Positions 35,095 through 42,708 of a DNA stretch of 64,000 bases are shown one piece after another. This DNA is from Hymenobacter plasmatis (GTDB lineage Bacteria > Bacteroidota > Bacteroidia > Cytophagales > Hymenobacteraceae). Position numbers and translations under genes: made by a program. Where the stretch lies: assembly GCF_020711255.1 (NCBI RefSeq), contig NZ_JAJFAW010000007.1, positions 1 to 64,000 on the forward strand, given 5' to 3'. Numbering within the stretch: the stretch's first letter is position 1; every line of letters starts with the position of its first letter. Under the pieces are notes generated by a model. The model was not told the origin of the DNA. It made no database searches and saw only the letters and a list, made by a program, of their open reading frames with translations.

Positions 35095-36475
35095 CCAAGC
35101 CCCCGGTTGGGGGTTTGCCGGCCAAGGAGCCGGAGACACCCGCCATCTTCAAGTGCGCGCCACCCGGCCGTGACACTGTGTGGCAGAGCTTGTGCTCCGG
35201 CTCCCGTTTTCGCCCGAAGGCTGAACAGTATTCAGGGAGCAGCCCGCCCACCCGGCGGGTAACGCATCCCGCATCGCACGAGAGTAGCTGCGGTGAAAAC
35301 CTTGCCCGGCAAGCAGGTTTCACTTTCTTTTTCTTCTTTCATGGTCCGTACCCCCAGTACCGCCCCGCTGCTGAAATACGTGGTGGGCGTCGACATTGCC
35401 AAAGACACCTTCGTGGCCTGCCTGGGCAGCCTCGACGCGGCCCAAGGGCACCGTTTTTATGGCAAACCCACCACCTTCCCCAACGACGCGGCCGGTTTCG
35501 CCGCGCTGCGGGCGTGGGTCGTCGCCCGCCAGGAACCGGCGCCGGCCCCCTGCTGGTACGTGGTGGAAGCCACGGGCGTCTATTACGAAGAGCTGGCCTA
35601 TTTTTTAGCTGACCAGCAGCAGTCCCTGAGCGTGCTCTTGCCCCACAAGGTCAAGCACTTCGCCCGCAGCACCCAGGTGAAAAGCAAAACCGATGCGCTG
35701 GACGCCCGCCTGCTCTGCCAGTTGGGCCTGGAGCGGCAGTTGCCACCCTGGCAGCCCCTGACGCCGGCCATGCGCCAGTTGCGCTTTCTGACCCGCGAGC
35801 GGGCGGGCTTGCGCCGGCAGGCCTCACCGCTGAAAAGCCGCCTGCACGCCCACCGGCACACCTACCAGCCCGACCCGCAGGCCTTGGCCCGGCTGCGGCG
35901 ACAGCTCGCCTGGCTCGACGAGTTGGTAGCCGAAATCGATGCCCAACTGGCCCAGGTGGTGGCGGCCGAGCCGGAACTGGCCCGCAGGCTGGCTTACCTG
36001 ACGAGCGTACCGGGCATTGGCCTGGTCTCGGCCTGCATCATCGTGGCCGAAACCAGCGGCTTTGCCTTGGTCGAAAACGAGCGCCAACTCGCCTCATACG
36101 CGGGACTGGACGTGGTGCAGCGCCAAAGCGGGGCCACGGCGCGTGCCACCAGCGTCTCCAAGCGCGGCAATGCCCGCCTACGGATGGCCCTGTACTTGCC
36201 GGCGGTTAGCAGTTTGACCCACAATGTGCAGCAAAAGGCCTTTTACGCCCGAATACGGGCCCGTCAGCCGGCGGGCAAGGTCGGCGTCGTGGCCGTCATG
36301 CGCAAGCTGTTGCTGCTCACCTACGCGCTCTGGAAAAACGAACGCGAGTACGACCCCGCCCACCAGCCCACCGGGCGCCTAAAAGTAACCCCGGCGCTGC
36401 TCGCGCAGGCCGGGGTTACACAGGATGACCCCCAAAGCGGGGGGCTCCTTCAGGAAAACCAAAGATAAAATAAAC
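35095..36475 (+). mobile_element. IS110-family insertion sequence
   Basis: The element consists of a DEDD transposase gene preceded by about 240 bp of non-coding, hairpin-rich DNA. IS110-type elements have no long inverted repeats, so both limits are approximate. The left limit is placed where the interrupted DUF3846-like gene loses similarity. The right limit is placed near the short hairpin CCCCCaaagcGGGGGG just before the transposase stop and the A-rich sequence after it. The 5' non-coding part is where the IS110 group encodes its bridge RNA. Confidence 0.7.
35341..36468 (+). CDS. IS110-family DEDD transposase
   Basis: The 375-residue recombinase has an N-terminal RuvC-like domain with Asp18 (GVDIAKDT), Glu76 (VVEATGVYYEE), and Asp118 and Asp121 (KTDALDA), the DEDD set. 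A coiled-coil middle is followed by the C-terminal Tnp domain with an HhH-like VPGIGLVSA motif near 222-230, and the conserved Ser263 in QRQSG that acts in catalysis in studied members. All key residues are present, so the enzyme may be functional. The ATG at 35341 is preferred; an upstream in-frame GTG at 35293 adds residues inside the likely RNA region. Confidence 0.9.
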   Translation: MVRTPSTAPLLKYVVGVDIAKDTFVACLGSLDAAQGHRFYGKPTTFPNDAAGFAALRAWVVARQEPAPAPCWYVVEATGVYYEELAYFLADQQQSLSVLLPHKVKHFARSTQVKSKTDALDARLLCQLGLERQLPPWQPLTPAMRQLRFLTRERAGLRRQASPLKSRLHAHRHTYQPDPQALARLRRQLAWLDELVAEIDAQLAQVVAAEPELARRLAYLTSVPGIGLVSACIIVAETSGFALVENERQLASYAGLDVVQRQSGATARATSVSKRGNARLRMALYLPAVSSLTHNVQQKAFYARIRARQPAGKVGVVAVMRKLLLLTYALWKNEREYDPAHQPTGRLKVTPALLAQAGVTQDDPQSGGLLQENQR

Positions 36476-36616
36476 CGCCAAAAAATAACCCGCAATCACA
36501 GTATCTGCCACGACCAACAATTCAGATAACTGAAAGTCGGCGGAGCCAACCACAAACGGCGCAGGGGCCGGCCATCAACAGGCCCCACTTTTTTCACTTC
36601 CCAACCCATTCCCATT
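36469..36616. other. Region between IS110 and the recombination genes
   Basis: About 150 bp holds no gene. It includes a GGGGCC(GGCCATCAACA)GGCCCC hairpin near 36566-36588, with a T-rich run after it on the plus strand, which may be a terminator of the transcript coming from the left. Confidence 0.4.
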
Positions 36617-37345
36617 ATGGCAACCGCCACCACAACGAAACCCCTCCGGGGTAAGACCGCCGCCGCGATGGCCGCCCCCGCAGCTCAGGTTTCTGACCTG
36701 GCTCTTATCCCGAGCACCCGCCCGGCCTACCTCGTCGCCGGCGTCGACGAAAGCACCGGCGAAGAAACCCGGAGCAACCCGTTCCGCTACCTGCCTGGCC
36801 ACCCCCGCCAAATCCGCTTCGACGCCAAGGCCGGCCAGTTCAACATCAACGGCACCACGCCCCTCGGCCAGTCGCTGCGCTTCATCCCGCTGGCCTGGCG
36901 CATTTTCCAGGACGACATTCTGAACATGGGCCGCAAGACGTGGGCCGAGCTCTACTTCACCGACGACAAAGGCGCCGTCTGCGCGGTGCTCTTCCACGGC
37001 TACTCGGTCGAAAACCTCTACCGGTTAATTGAGCCGCTGTTCTACGACGACCTCACCCTGGCCGACGTGGTAGTGAAGGTGCAGGCCGAGAAGAAGGAAA
37101 CAACCAAAGACGGCAAGAAGGCCACCTACTACATCGCCCAATTCAGCTACGAAGCCGCTGACCCCGCCGAGGTAGCCGCCCGCCGCGACTTCGCCCGCGA
37201 CTTCCCCATCTGGCGCGCCGAAACCTACACCGGCCTGGCCGACATCCGCCAGCAGCACGGCTACACCGTGCCCCAGGCCGAAGAGCAGGCGCCCCGCTTG
37301 GGCCAAGAGTCCGAAGCCAACGAAGGCGTCAGCCAAGCCGCCTAA
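36617..37345 (+). CDS. Hypothetical phage protein, possible single-strand DNA-binding partner
   Basis: The 242-residue protein is mixed alpha/beta in the middle (RQIRFDAKAGQFNING, WAELYFTDDKGAVCAVLFHGYSVENLYRLIEPLF) with a Thr/Ala-rich N-terminus and an acidic Glu-rich C-terminus. An acidic C-terminal tail after a beta-rich core is typical of single-strand DNA-binding proteins, and the gene stands two places before a RecE-like nuclease. That supports a recombination role, but I do not recognise the family. Confidence 0.55.
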   Translation: MATATTTKPLRGKTAAAMAAPAAQVSDLALIPSTRPAYLVAGVDESTGEETRSNPFRYLPGHPRQIRFDAKAGQFNINGTTPLGQSLRFIPLAWRIFQDDILNMGRKTWAELYFTDDKGAVCAVLFHGYSVENLYRLIEPLFYDDLTLADVVVKVQAEKKETTKDGKKATYYIAQFSYEAADPAEVAARRDFARDFPIWRAETYTGLADIRQQHGYTVPQAEEQAPRLGQESEANEGVSQAA

Positions 37346-37410
37346 TCATTCACCGGCAGCCTGCACGTCACGCATTGTGGCGGGCAGGCATTGCCATTCT
37401 TTCCTGCCTA

Positions 37411-37659
37411 ATGCTGCAACTCCCTGAACTCCGCCAAGAGCTGCCCGCCAGCACGCCCGACGAAGCCACCCGCCTGACGGAGCTGGCCCAGCTCCTCGCC
37501 ACCACCGCCCCGCTGGCCGACTTGCGCGACCTAGCCCCCAAAGTGCGCCAGCTCTTCCCCGAACCGGCCTATCAGGTCGGCTGCGGCGGCTCCCACATCT
37601 GGCTGCACCGCGCCCACGAGGCCGGCCGCCTGGCCTGCATCCTCGACCGCTACCAGTAG
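37411..37659 (+). CDS. Small hypothetical protein between recombination genes
   Basis: This 82-residue protein (MLQLPELRQELPAS) is helical, rich in Leu and Ala, with a conserved-looking end GCGGSHIWLHRAHEAGRLACIL. The frame is open from 37375. It lies 65 bp after the previous gene and 40 bp before the RecE-like gene, so it is probably in the same operon. The function is unknown. Confidence 0.5.
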   Translation: MLQLPELRQELPASTPDEATRLTELAQLLATTAPLADLRDLAPKVRQLFPEPAYQVGCGGSHIWLHRAHEAGRLACILDRYQ

Positions 37660-37700
37660 CCCCGGCCGCCAATTGTAAACTGTTAATTGATAACTGTTAA

Positions 37701-38375
37701 ATGAAAATGTTTGCCAACCACCGCCACCACGCCGGCCTAACCCAGGAAGCCCACCGCGCCCTGCCCTTCATTTCTAACACCGACCTCTCCAACCTCAAAG
37801 CCGAGCTATTGGGTAAGCCCAACACGCCCAACCCTGTGGCCCTTACGTTTGGCAGCCACTTCCACACCGCCACCCTCGAGCCCCATCGCTACGCCCGCAC
37901 CGAAGAGCTTTGCGACTGGTCCTTAGTCGAAACCCTGGCCGCCGAGGTTCGCCGCCAGCGTTACTGCCGCGACCTGCTTTTTCGCGGCCAGGCCGAGCAG
38001 ACGCACACCGCCACGCACGCGGCCACCGGCGTGCCCGTCAAAATCCGCCCCGACCTGCTCCACGTCAGCCCCCGCATCGGCAAGGTGGGCCTCGTCGACT
38101 TCAAAACCACCAGCGCCCGCGACTACGCCGGCTTCTGCGCCACCATCGAGCAATACGACTACGACCGCCAGGCCGCTCTCTACGCCGACGTGCTCGGGGC
38201 CACGCGCTTCACCATCATCGGCGTGCAGAAAAAAGCCCCCTTCGCCGTCTGGCAGGTCGAGCTGTTCAATATTCCCGGGCTTTTCGAGCAGGGCCGCAAA
38301 AAGTACACCCGACTGTTGCGCGCCTACGCCGAGCAGAGTGCCGGAAGACTCTTAGCACCTAAGTCCGCTGCTTAA
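37701..38375 (+). CDS. RecE/exonuclease VIII-like PD-(D/E)XK nuclease
   Basis: The 224-residue nuclease fits the PDDEXK family typified by phage exonuclease VIII and YqaJ-like proteins. The start MKMFANHRHHAG leads to TFGSHFHTATLEP (His53, His55), then Asp118 (KIRPDLLHV), Asp133-Phe-Lys135 (LVDFKTT) and the QYDYDRQAALY motif at 151-161. It should resect double-stranded ends 5' to 3' for single-strand annealing. A recombinase partner (RecT-like) is not seen; the protein at 36617 occupies the partner position. Confidence 0.85.
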   Translation: MKMFANHRHHAGLTQEAHRALPFISNTDLSNLKAELLGKPNTPNPVALTFGSHFHTATLEPHRYARTEELCDWSLVETLAAEVRRQRYCRDLLFRGQAEQTHTATHAATGVPVKIRPDLLHVSPRIGKVGLVDFKTTSARDYAGFCATIEQYDYDRQAALYADVLGATRFTIIGVQKKAPFAVWQVELFNIPGLFEQGRKKYTRLLRAYAEQSAGRLLAPKSAA

Positions 38376-38533
38376 GCGCTTGCCTCTTTATTCCCAACTC
38401 ATATCAAGGCCTACATGCACAGTTTAGGATGGATTTAGTGGCTGGCTTCTATATCTTCACCAGCACTATGCAGCATTTGCCATGGCCCGTTTAGTCGGCC
38501 TAAGTTATGCGCTGATACTAAATAAAACGTAAG

Positions 38534-39283
38534 ATGAAAAGCCCTTTAACAATTGGTGACAAAGTTTATAAGTACAAGAAGGACGCACTAGCCCACTACA
38601 AGCAAATCCTTAATTCGTATACATTCGGACAGTCACTGAATGACGATGACTTTAATGATTTATTAGATTTACTGGACTACGATTATTCGTTTTATGCAGA
38701 GGACGAAGAAGAAGTTACCCAAGACGTAATTCCAGAGGATGTCCAAGCCCCACTAGTTGTTAAAGATATTGTAATTGCTAAGGTCCAATTCAATACAAAG
38801 TGTTTTGAAATTATATGGGACGATTCATCGAGTGACTATATCTCGTATCTCATGATAATCAACCGGCACAATACAAATTCGGGCTCTTCTTTCAACGCCG
38901 CCTGTAGAAATGCAATTCATGATGATCTAAGAGCGGTTAAGCAGAAATACTTCGATGCCTATTCTGAGAAGGGCTTGGTAAAATGCCAGGAGACAAGTCG
39001 GCTATCAAAGTGGGAAGAATTACACGTTGACCACAGACAGCCACATACATTCTCTATTATCGTCGATAGGTTTAAGGAAGTCCATAAGATTGAATTAAGC
39101 ACTGTTGAATATGAGGTAAATGAAAGGAATATGCTTCTTTTTAGGAGTGAAGCGTTAACGAATGATTTTCGCGATTACCATAAGGGTAAAGCAAACTTGA
39201 GGATTGTCAGGAAGGAATGCAATACTGGTAGGACAGGCATGGCGAGAATAAAGCGGACACCAAAAGATTTGACCATAGAGTAG
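38534..39283 (+). CDS. DUF3223 (DCL-like) protein with HNH-like nuclease motif
   Basis: The 249-residue protein begins MKSPLTIGDKVYKYKKDALAHYKQ, the opening of the DUF3223/DCL domain, followed by an acidic DDDFNDLLDLLDYDY. A strand-helix region FNTKCFEIIWDDSSSDYISYLMIIN follows. The C-terminal part has a CQETS...LHVDHRQPHTFSIIVDRF segment that looks like an HNH-type metal site (Cys, Asp-His, His). The motif quoted in parts is CQETS, VDHRQPHTF. The gene is clearly more AT-rich than the neighbours, with its own promoter-like upstream and terminator. It is probably recent cargo and may be a nuclease in defence or homing. Confidence 0.7.
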   Translation: MKSPLTIGDKVYKYKKDALAHYKQILNSYTFGQSLNDDDFNDLLDLLDYDYSFYAEDEEEVTQDVIPEDVQAPLVVKDIVIAKVQFNTKCFEIIWDDSSSDYISYLMIINRHNTNSGSSFNAACRNAIHDDLRAVKQKYFDAYSEKGLVKCQETSRLSKWEELHVDHRQPHTFSIIVDRFKEVHKIELSTVEYEVNERNMLLFRSEALTNDFRDYHKGKANLRIVRKECNTGRTGMARIKRTPKDLTIE

Positions 39284-39317
39284 AATAAATAGGGCACTGC
39301 ATTAACACTCAATACAT

Positions 39318-39354
39318 AAAAGGCCGGACACCATTGACAGGGTCCGGCCTTTTT
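39318..39354. terminator. Terminator after the DUF3223 gene
   Basis: AAAAGGCCGGAC pairs with GTCCGGCCTTTTT around a short loop with a T5 run on the plus strand. It separates the AT-rich gene from the mer-type operon. Confidence 0.85.
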
Positions 39355-39439
39355 ATGCCTCATCCAAAGATGAACCTTCTATACGTACTTTAGCATTTGC
39401 TTAAATACACCTAGCAGCGCTGTTACTGTAGCCCCTTCC

Positions 39440-39805
39440 ATGAATCCTACCCCTTGCGTTCGGGTATTTGCCGACACCGACCACATCCAACAGTGCCAGG
39501 AGCGTCTGACCCAGGCTGACCCTGCGCTCAGCTCGCTGGCCAGTGTGCTGGCGCTAGCTGGCAACGAAGTGCGCCTGCAAATGCTTTTCTTATTGGCCGA
39601 AGAGCAGCTGTGCGTATGCGACCTGGCCGACGTGCTGCAGATGACCATTTCCGCCGTTTCGCAGCACCTGCGCAAACTCAAAGACGGCGGCATCGTCACA
39701 GCCCGCAAAGTGGGCCAAACCGTGTTCTACACCCTCAGCGCCGACCACTTACCGGTGCTCCAGCCCCTGTTGGCCCGCCTCACCACCCAAGCCGAGCCAG
39801 TCTAA
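39440..39805 (+). CDS. ArsR/SmtB-family metal-responsive repressor
   Basis: The 121-residue winged-helix repressor has the ArsR-type metal site EEQLCVCDLADVL (Cys-x-Cys in helix 3), a recognition helix TISAVSQHLRKLK and a beta wing TARKVGQTVFYTL. Metal or metalloid binding should release it from the operator in front of the operon. It lies directly upstream of and overlaps by one base (TAATG) a mercury-type transporter gene, so it most likely regulates that operon. Bacteroidota commonly use ArsR members in the place of MerR. Confidence 0.9.
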   Translation: MNPTPCVRVFADTDHIQQCQERLTQADPALSSLASVLALAGNEVRLQMLFLLAEEQLCVCDLADVLQMTISAVSQHLRKLKDGGIVTARKVGQTVFYTLSADHLPVLQPLLARLTTQAEPV

Positions 39806-40437
39806 TGAGCAACGCCCCCGCCCAACCTTCCAAGTCGTTGTTTGGCGCCGGTCTGCTGGCCGCACTAGCCGCTTCGCTCTGCTGCATCACCCCGCTGCTG
39901 GCCATAGTTGGCGGGCTCGGCGGTGCCGCCAGCTCCTTCTCCTGGCTAGAACCCTACCGCCTCTATCTGGTGGCCCTCACCGTAGGAGTGCTCGGTTTCG
40001 CCTGGTACCGCCAGCTGCGCCCCGCGCCAGCCGCGGCCCACTGCTGCGCCGTGCCCGCCCAACGCTCCGTCATGCAGTCCTCCGGCTTCCTGGCGTCCAT
40101 CACCATCCTCGCAGCCCTGCTGCTGGCCTTTCCCTACTACGGCGCCGCGCTGTACCCCACGGCCAAGCCCAGTGCTCCCGTGGCCGCCCCCGGCGCCGCC
40201 CCCGGCGCCGCCCCCGTCTGGGAAACCCGCACCTACCGCATCCAGGGCATGACCTGCGAGGCCTGCGCCCGCCACGTCGAGCAGGCGGTCCAGCAAGTGC
40301 CCGGCGTGCAAACCGTGGCCGTTTCCTACGACCAAGCCACCGCCCAGGTCCGCTACAACAGCACCCAAGCCCAGGCCGCCCAGGTCGAAAGCGCCATCAA
40401 CAGCACCGGCTACCGCGTCCAAAACCCCACCCGTTAA
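39805..40437 (+). CDS. MerT-MerP fusion mercury transporter
   Basis: The 210-residue membrane protein has a MerT-like part with two or three membrane helices and a paired cysteine in the first one (SLCCITP), a second CC pair (HCCAVP) near 74-78, and a third helix (ASITILAALLLAF). A Pro/Ala linker follows, then a C-terminal heavy-metal-associated domain with GMTCEACARH and a GYRV ending. This is the MerTP layout: the C-terminal domain hands Hg(II) to the membrane part, which passes it inwards. Uptake without MerA would not detoxify the cell, so another role or a reductase elsewhere is likely. Confidence 0.85.
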   Translation: MSNAPAQPSKSLFGAGLLAALAASLCCITPLLAIVGGLGGAASSFSWLEPYRLYLVALTVGVLGFAWYRQLRPAPAAAHCCAVPAQRSVMQSSGFLASITILAALLLAFPYYGAALYPTAKPSAPVAAPGAAPGAAPVWETRTYRIQGMTCEACARHVEQAVQQVPGVQTVAVSYDQATAQVRYNSTQAQAAQVESAINSTGYRVQNPTR

Positions 40438-40446
40438 CTACCGCCC

Positions 40447-40677
40447 ATGACGCCGACTCAACCCATCACCCTCACCTCCGTGCTCACCTGCCCCGTGTGC
40501 CAGCACGCGCAGGCCGAACAGATGCCCACCGACGCCTGCCAGTGGTTCTACGAGTGCACCAGCTGCCACACCCTGCTCAAGCCCCTGGCCGGCGACTGCT
40601 GCGTGTATTGTTCTTACGGCTCGGTACCCTGCCCGCCCATCCAGGAGCAAGGCAAAAGCGCCTGCGGCTGCTGCTAG
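40447..40677 (+). CDS. GDCCVxC-family small cysteine-rich protein
   Basis: The 76-residue protein has two zinc-ribbon-like CxxC pairs (CPVCQ, CTSCH) and the family motif GDCCVYCSYGSVPCPPIQ, then a CGCC end. Such proteins are recurrent neighbours of mercury transport genes in Bacteroidota. With twelve cysteines in 76 residues it is likely a metal-binding protein or a metal-chaperone of unknown mechanism. It lies 9 bp after merTP in the same operon. Confidence 0.85.
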   Translation: MTPTQPITLTSVLTCPVCQHAQAEQMPTDACQWFYECTSCHTLLKPLAGDCCVYCSYGSVPCPPIQEQGKSACGCC

Positions 40678-40951
40678 TCACCTCTACCGCTGCCTGAATT
40701 GCAGTACCCATCCTGAAAATAGCGCTGGCATAACTGCAGAAGTCATCACCGACAACCGTGCCGGCTGCAAAAGTCTCGGATTCCCATCCAGAACCCATTG
40801 GCCATGCCGCCCCACAAACAGAACGATAATTGTTTCCAACTGCTCGTAAGGCCATTTCCAATCGATAACCCTACTGCTTGAGCACAAGCCGATGAGTTCT
40901 GCAACTGCTACGGTCCGGACAAAACAATTAGGGGTTGCTCTAGAGCTAAGG
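40678..40951. other. Region between the mer-type operon and the GAF genes
   Basis: There is no gene I can support in 270 bp. Minus-strand open frames here (about 40684-40887) give no recognisable domain. The mer operon terminator should be here but is not obvious. Confidence 0.35.
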
Positions 40952-41638
40952 CTAATCTGCTTTATCTAAGCAAGCAGGATGTTCCAATACCAATTGCAAC
41001 TCCTTGATGGCCTCCTGCAAAGACTTTAGTTGGGTCGTGGAAGCTATTTCATTCTCCGTGGGTAAGGAACCGACCGCACTTACCATGCGATGCAGGATAG
41101 GTTGTGCCTGCTTCACTTGGTCCTGCGTGGCGGTGAGTAGCATGTTGGTACGGCGAAGCTGAAAATGGGTGTTCACCAGCTCAGCCAAGGCCTGAAGGGA
41201 CTCCATTTTGTGTTCGGGAATTTCCCGGGCCCGGATGTCGGCCACGCAAAGTGAGCCTAAAGCTCTTCCCTGGGCGTCCTGCACTGGCACCCCGGCATAA
41301 AAGACAATGCCGTTGGGGGTGGCGATATTGGGATTGTCAAAAAACCGCTCATCGTAGCGTGCATCGGACACGACCATGGTTTCGTCCGGATTCAAAATGG
41401 CATGGGCACAAAACGACTCCTCTCTTGGAGAGCTCACCCGCTCAAAGCCCACGGCCGATTTGGGCCATAACCGGTCGCCAGCGATGAGGTTGATGGCAGC
41501 AATGGGGGTGCCGCAGATTTCGGCGGCCAGGCGGGTAATGTCGTCGTAGACCTCCTCGGGCAGCGTGTCGAGCAGGTTGTGCTCGGCCAGCGAGCGCAGG
41601 CGGTCGGGTTCGTTGGCAGGCAGGCCGGGAGCAATCAT
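40952..41638 (-). CDS. GAF-domain protein (copy 1)
   Basis: The 228-residue cytoplasmic protein starts MIAPGLPANEPDRLRSL and has a GAF domain at about 15-165: DDITRLAAEICGTPIAAINL, then WPKSAVG and RESF-type FCAHAILNPDETMVV, DARYDERFFDNP and YAGVPVQDAQGRALGSLCV. A helical tail follows from about 170. No output domain is present, so it may bind a small ligand or redox signal and act on a partner kinase. The first 57 residues are almost identical to those of copy 2 (start 42673), which points to recent duplication or gene conversion. Confidence 0.85.
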   Translation of the reverse strand: MIAPGLPANEPDRLRSLAEHNLLDTLPEEVYDDITRLAAEICGTPIAAINLIAGDRLWPKSAVGFERVSSPREESFCAHAILNPDETMVVSDARYDERFFDNPNIATPNGIVFYAGVPVQDAQGRALGSLCVADIRAREIPEHKMESLQALAELVNTHFQLRRTNMLLTATQDQVKQAQPILHRMVSAVGSLPTENEIASTTQLKSLQEAIKELQLVLEHPACLDKAD

Positions 41639-41983
41639 GTAAACGGAATTTAAGCGTAAGGACTGAGAAGTAGTTAATGCCGTAGAACATTCTCCCAACA
41701 GTCAAGCGCATGCCTACCAGGCTAGGTAATATATTTCAAATCCTGCTCAGCATTTTAGCTCAATTCCTCGGGAGAGGCAGCTTGCTCTGCAAGAGCAGGA
41801 AGTGTTTTTATCACTTATCTATCTGGTTGTTATTGGTGACAAGCAAGTGCTTATTTTGTTCCAGAACGCTGGTGCGCTGCCACTAAAAATTTAGCGCGAG
41901 GACCTAAACAAAATCACACGCCGGCTCAACTGCTACAGCGAAGCAGCCAGCCTTACCATGCCAATTGAAATCAATTACCAGCC
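41639..41983. other. Intergenic region between GAF genes
   Basis: The 345 bp between the tandem GAF genes holds no coding frame of interest. It is AT-richer than the flanks and should contain the promoter of copy 1 on the minus strand. The sequence near 41980 does not repeat that upstream of the second gene. Confidence 0.4.
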
Positions 41984-42673
41984 TTAGTGTAACTCCAAGG
42001 CGTTTTTCAAGGAAAGCACCCCTGCTTGCAAGGACTGTAAATGAACGATTTGCTCTTCTTCAGACTCTTTGGTAAAAGAGTTGATGGCTTGGGTCAGGGC
42101 CTGCAGAATGGGCTGCGCCGCATCTACCCGGGCCTTGGTTTTATCCAGCTCAATTTGGGTGCGGCGCAATTGGAAGTGGGTGTTTACCAATTTAGCCAGC
42201 GCCCGCAAGGATTCCAGTTTATACTCTGGCAACTCGCGGGGGCGACTGTCGATAACGCACAGCGAGCCCAGCGCCCGGTCTTGAGCATCCTTCACGGGCA
42301 CCCCCGCATAAAATACAATATGGGGGTCGCCTGTTGTCAAGGGGTTGTCCATGAACCGCTCGTCGTAGCGCGCATCGGGCACGACCATGGTTTCGTCGGG
42401 ATTCATGATAGTGTGCGCACAAAAGGAAAGCTCCCGGGGTCCGCGCATGTATTGGTGGAGGCCCTGGCTGTCGCCTTGCGTATTATGCGTCGACTTCGAC
42501 CACTGCCGGTCGCCGGCAATAAGGTTGATGGCGGCGATGGGGGTGCCGCAGATTTCGGCAGCCAGGCGGGTGATGTCGTCGTAGACCTCTTCGGGCAGCG
42601 TGTCGAGCAGGTTGTGCTCGGCCAGCGAGCGCAGGCGGTCGGGTTCGTTGGCAGGCAGGCCGGGAGCAATCAT
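41984..42673 (-). CDS. GAF-domain protein (copy 2)
   Basis: The 229-residue protein has the same layout as copy 1. Its first 57 residues match copy 1 almost exactly and its C-terminal helical tail is diverged (RTQIELDKTKARVDAAQPIL). The GAF core includes DPHIVFYAGVPVKDAQDRALGSLCVIDSRPRE. It is 35 bp upstream in the coding sense of the sugar transferase gene region and on the same strand as the exopolysaccharide locus. A regulator of that locus is possible but not shown. Confidence 0.85.
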   Translation of the reverse strand: MIAPGLPANEPDRLRSLAEHNLLDTLPEEVYDDITRLAAEICGTPIAAINLIAGDRQWSKSTHNTQGDSQGLHQYMRGPRELSFCAHTIMNPDETMVVPDARYDERFMDNPLTTGDPHIVFYAGVPVKDAQDRALGSLCVIDSRPRELPEYKLESLRALAKLVNTHFQLRRTQIELDKTKARVDAAQPILQALTQAINSFTKESEEEQIVHLQSLQAGVLSLKNALELH

Positions 42674-42708
42674 AAACGTAGAAGTAAGTGAGTGGTAGAA
42701 TTAGGGAT

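Noticed and set aside
40684..40887. Small minus-strand frame after the mer-type operon
   Set aside because: No family resemblance and no start signal. It is likely non-coding.
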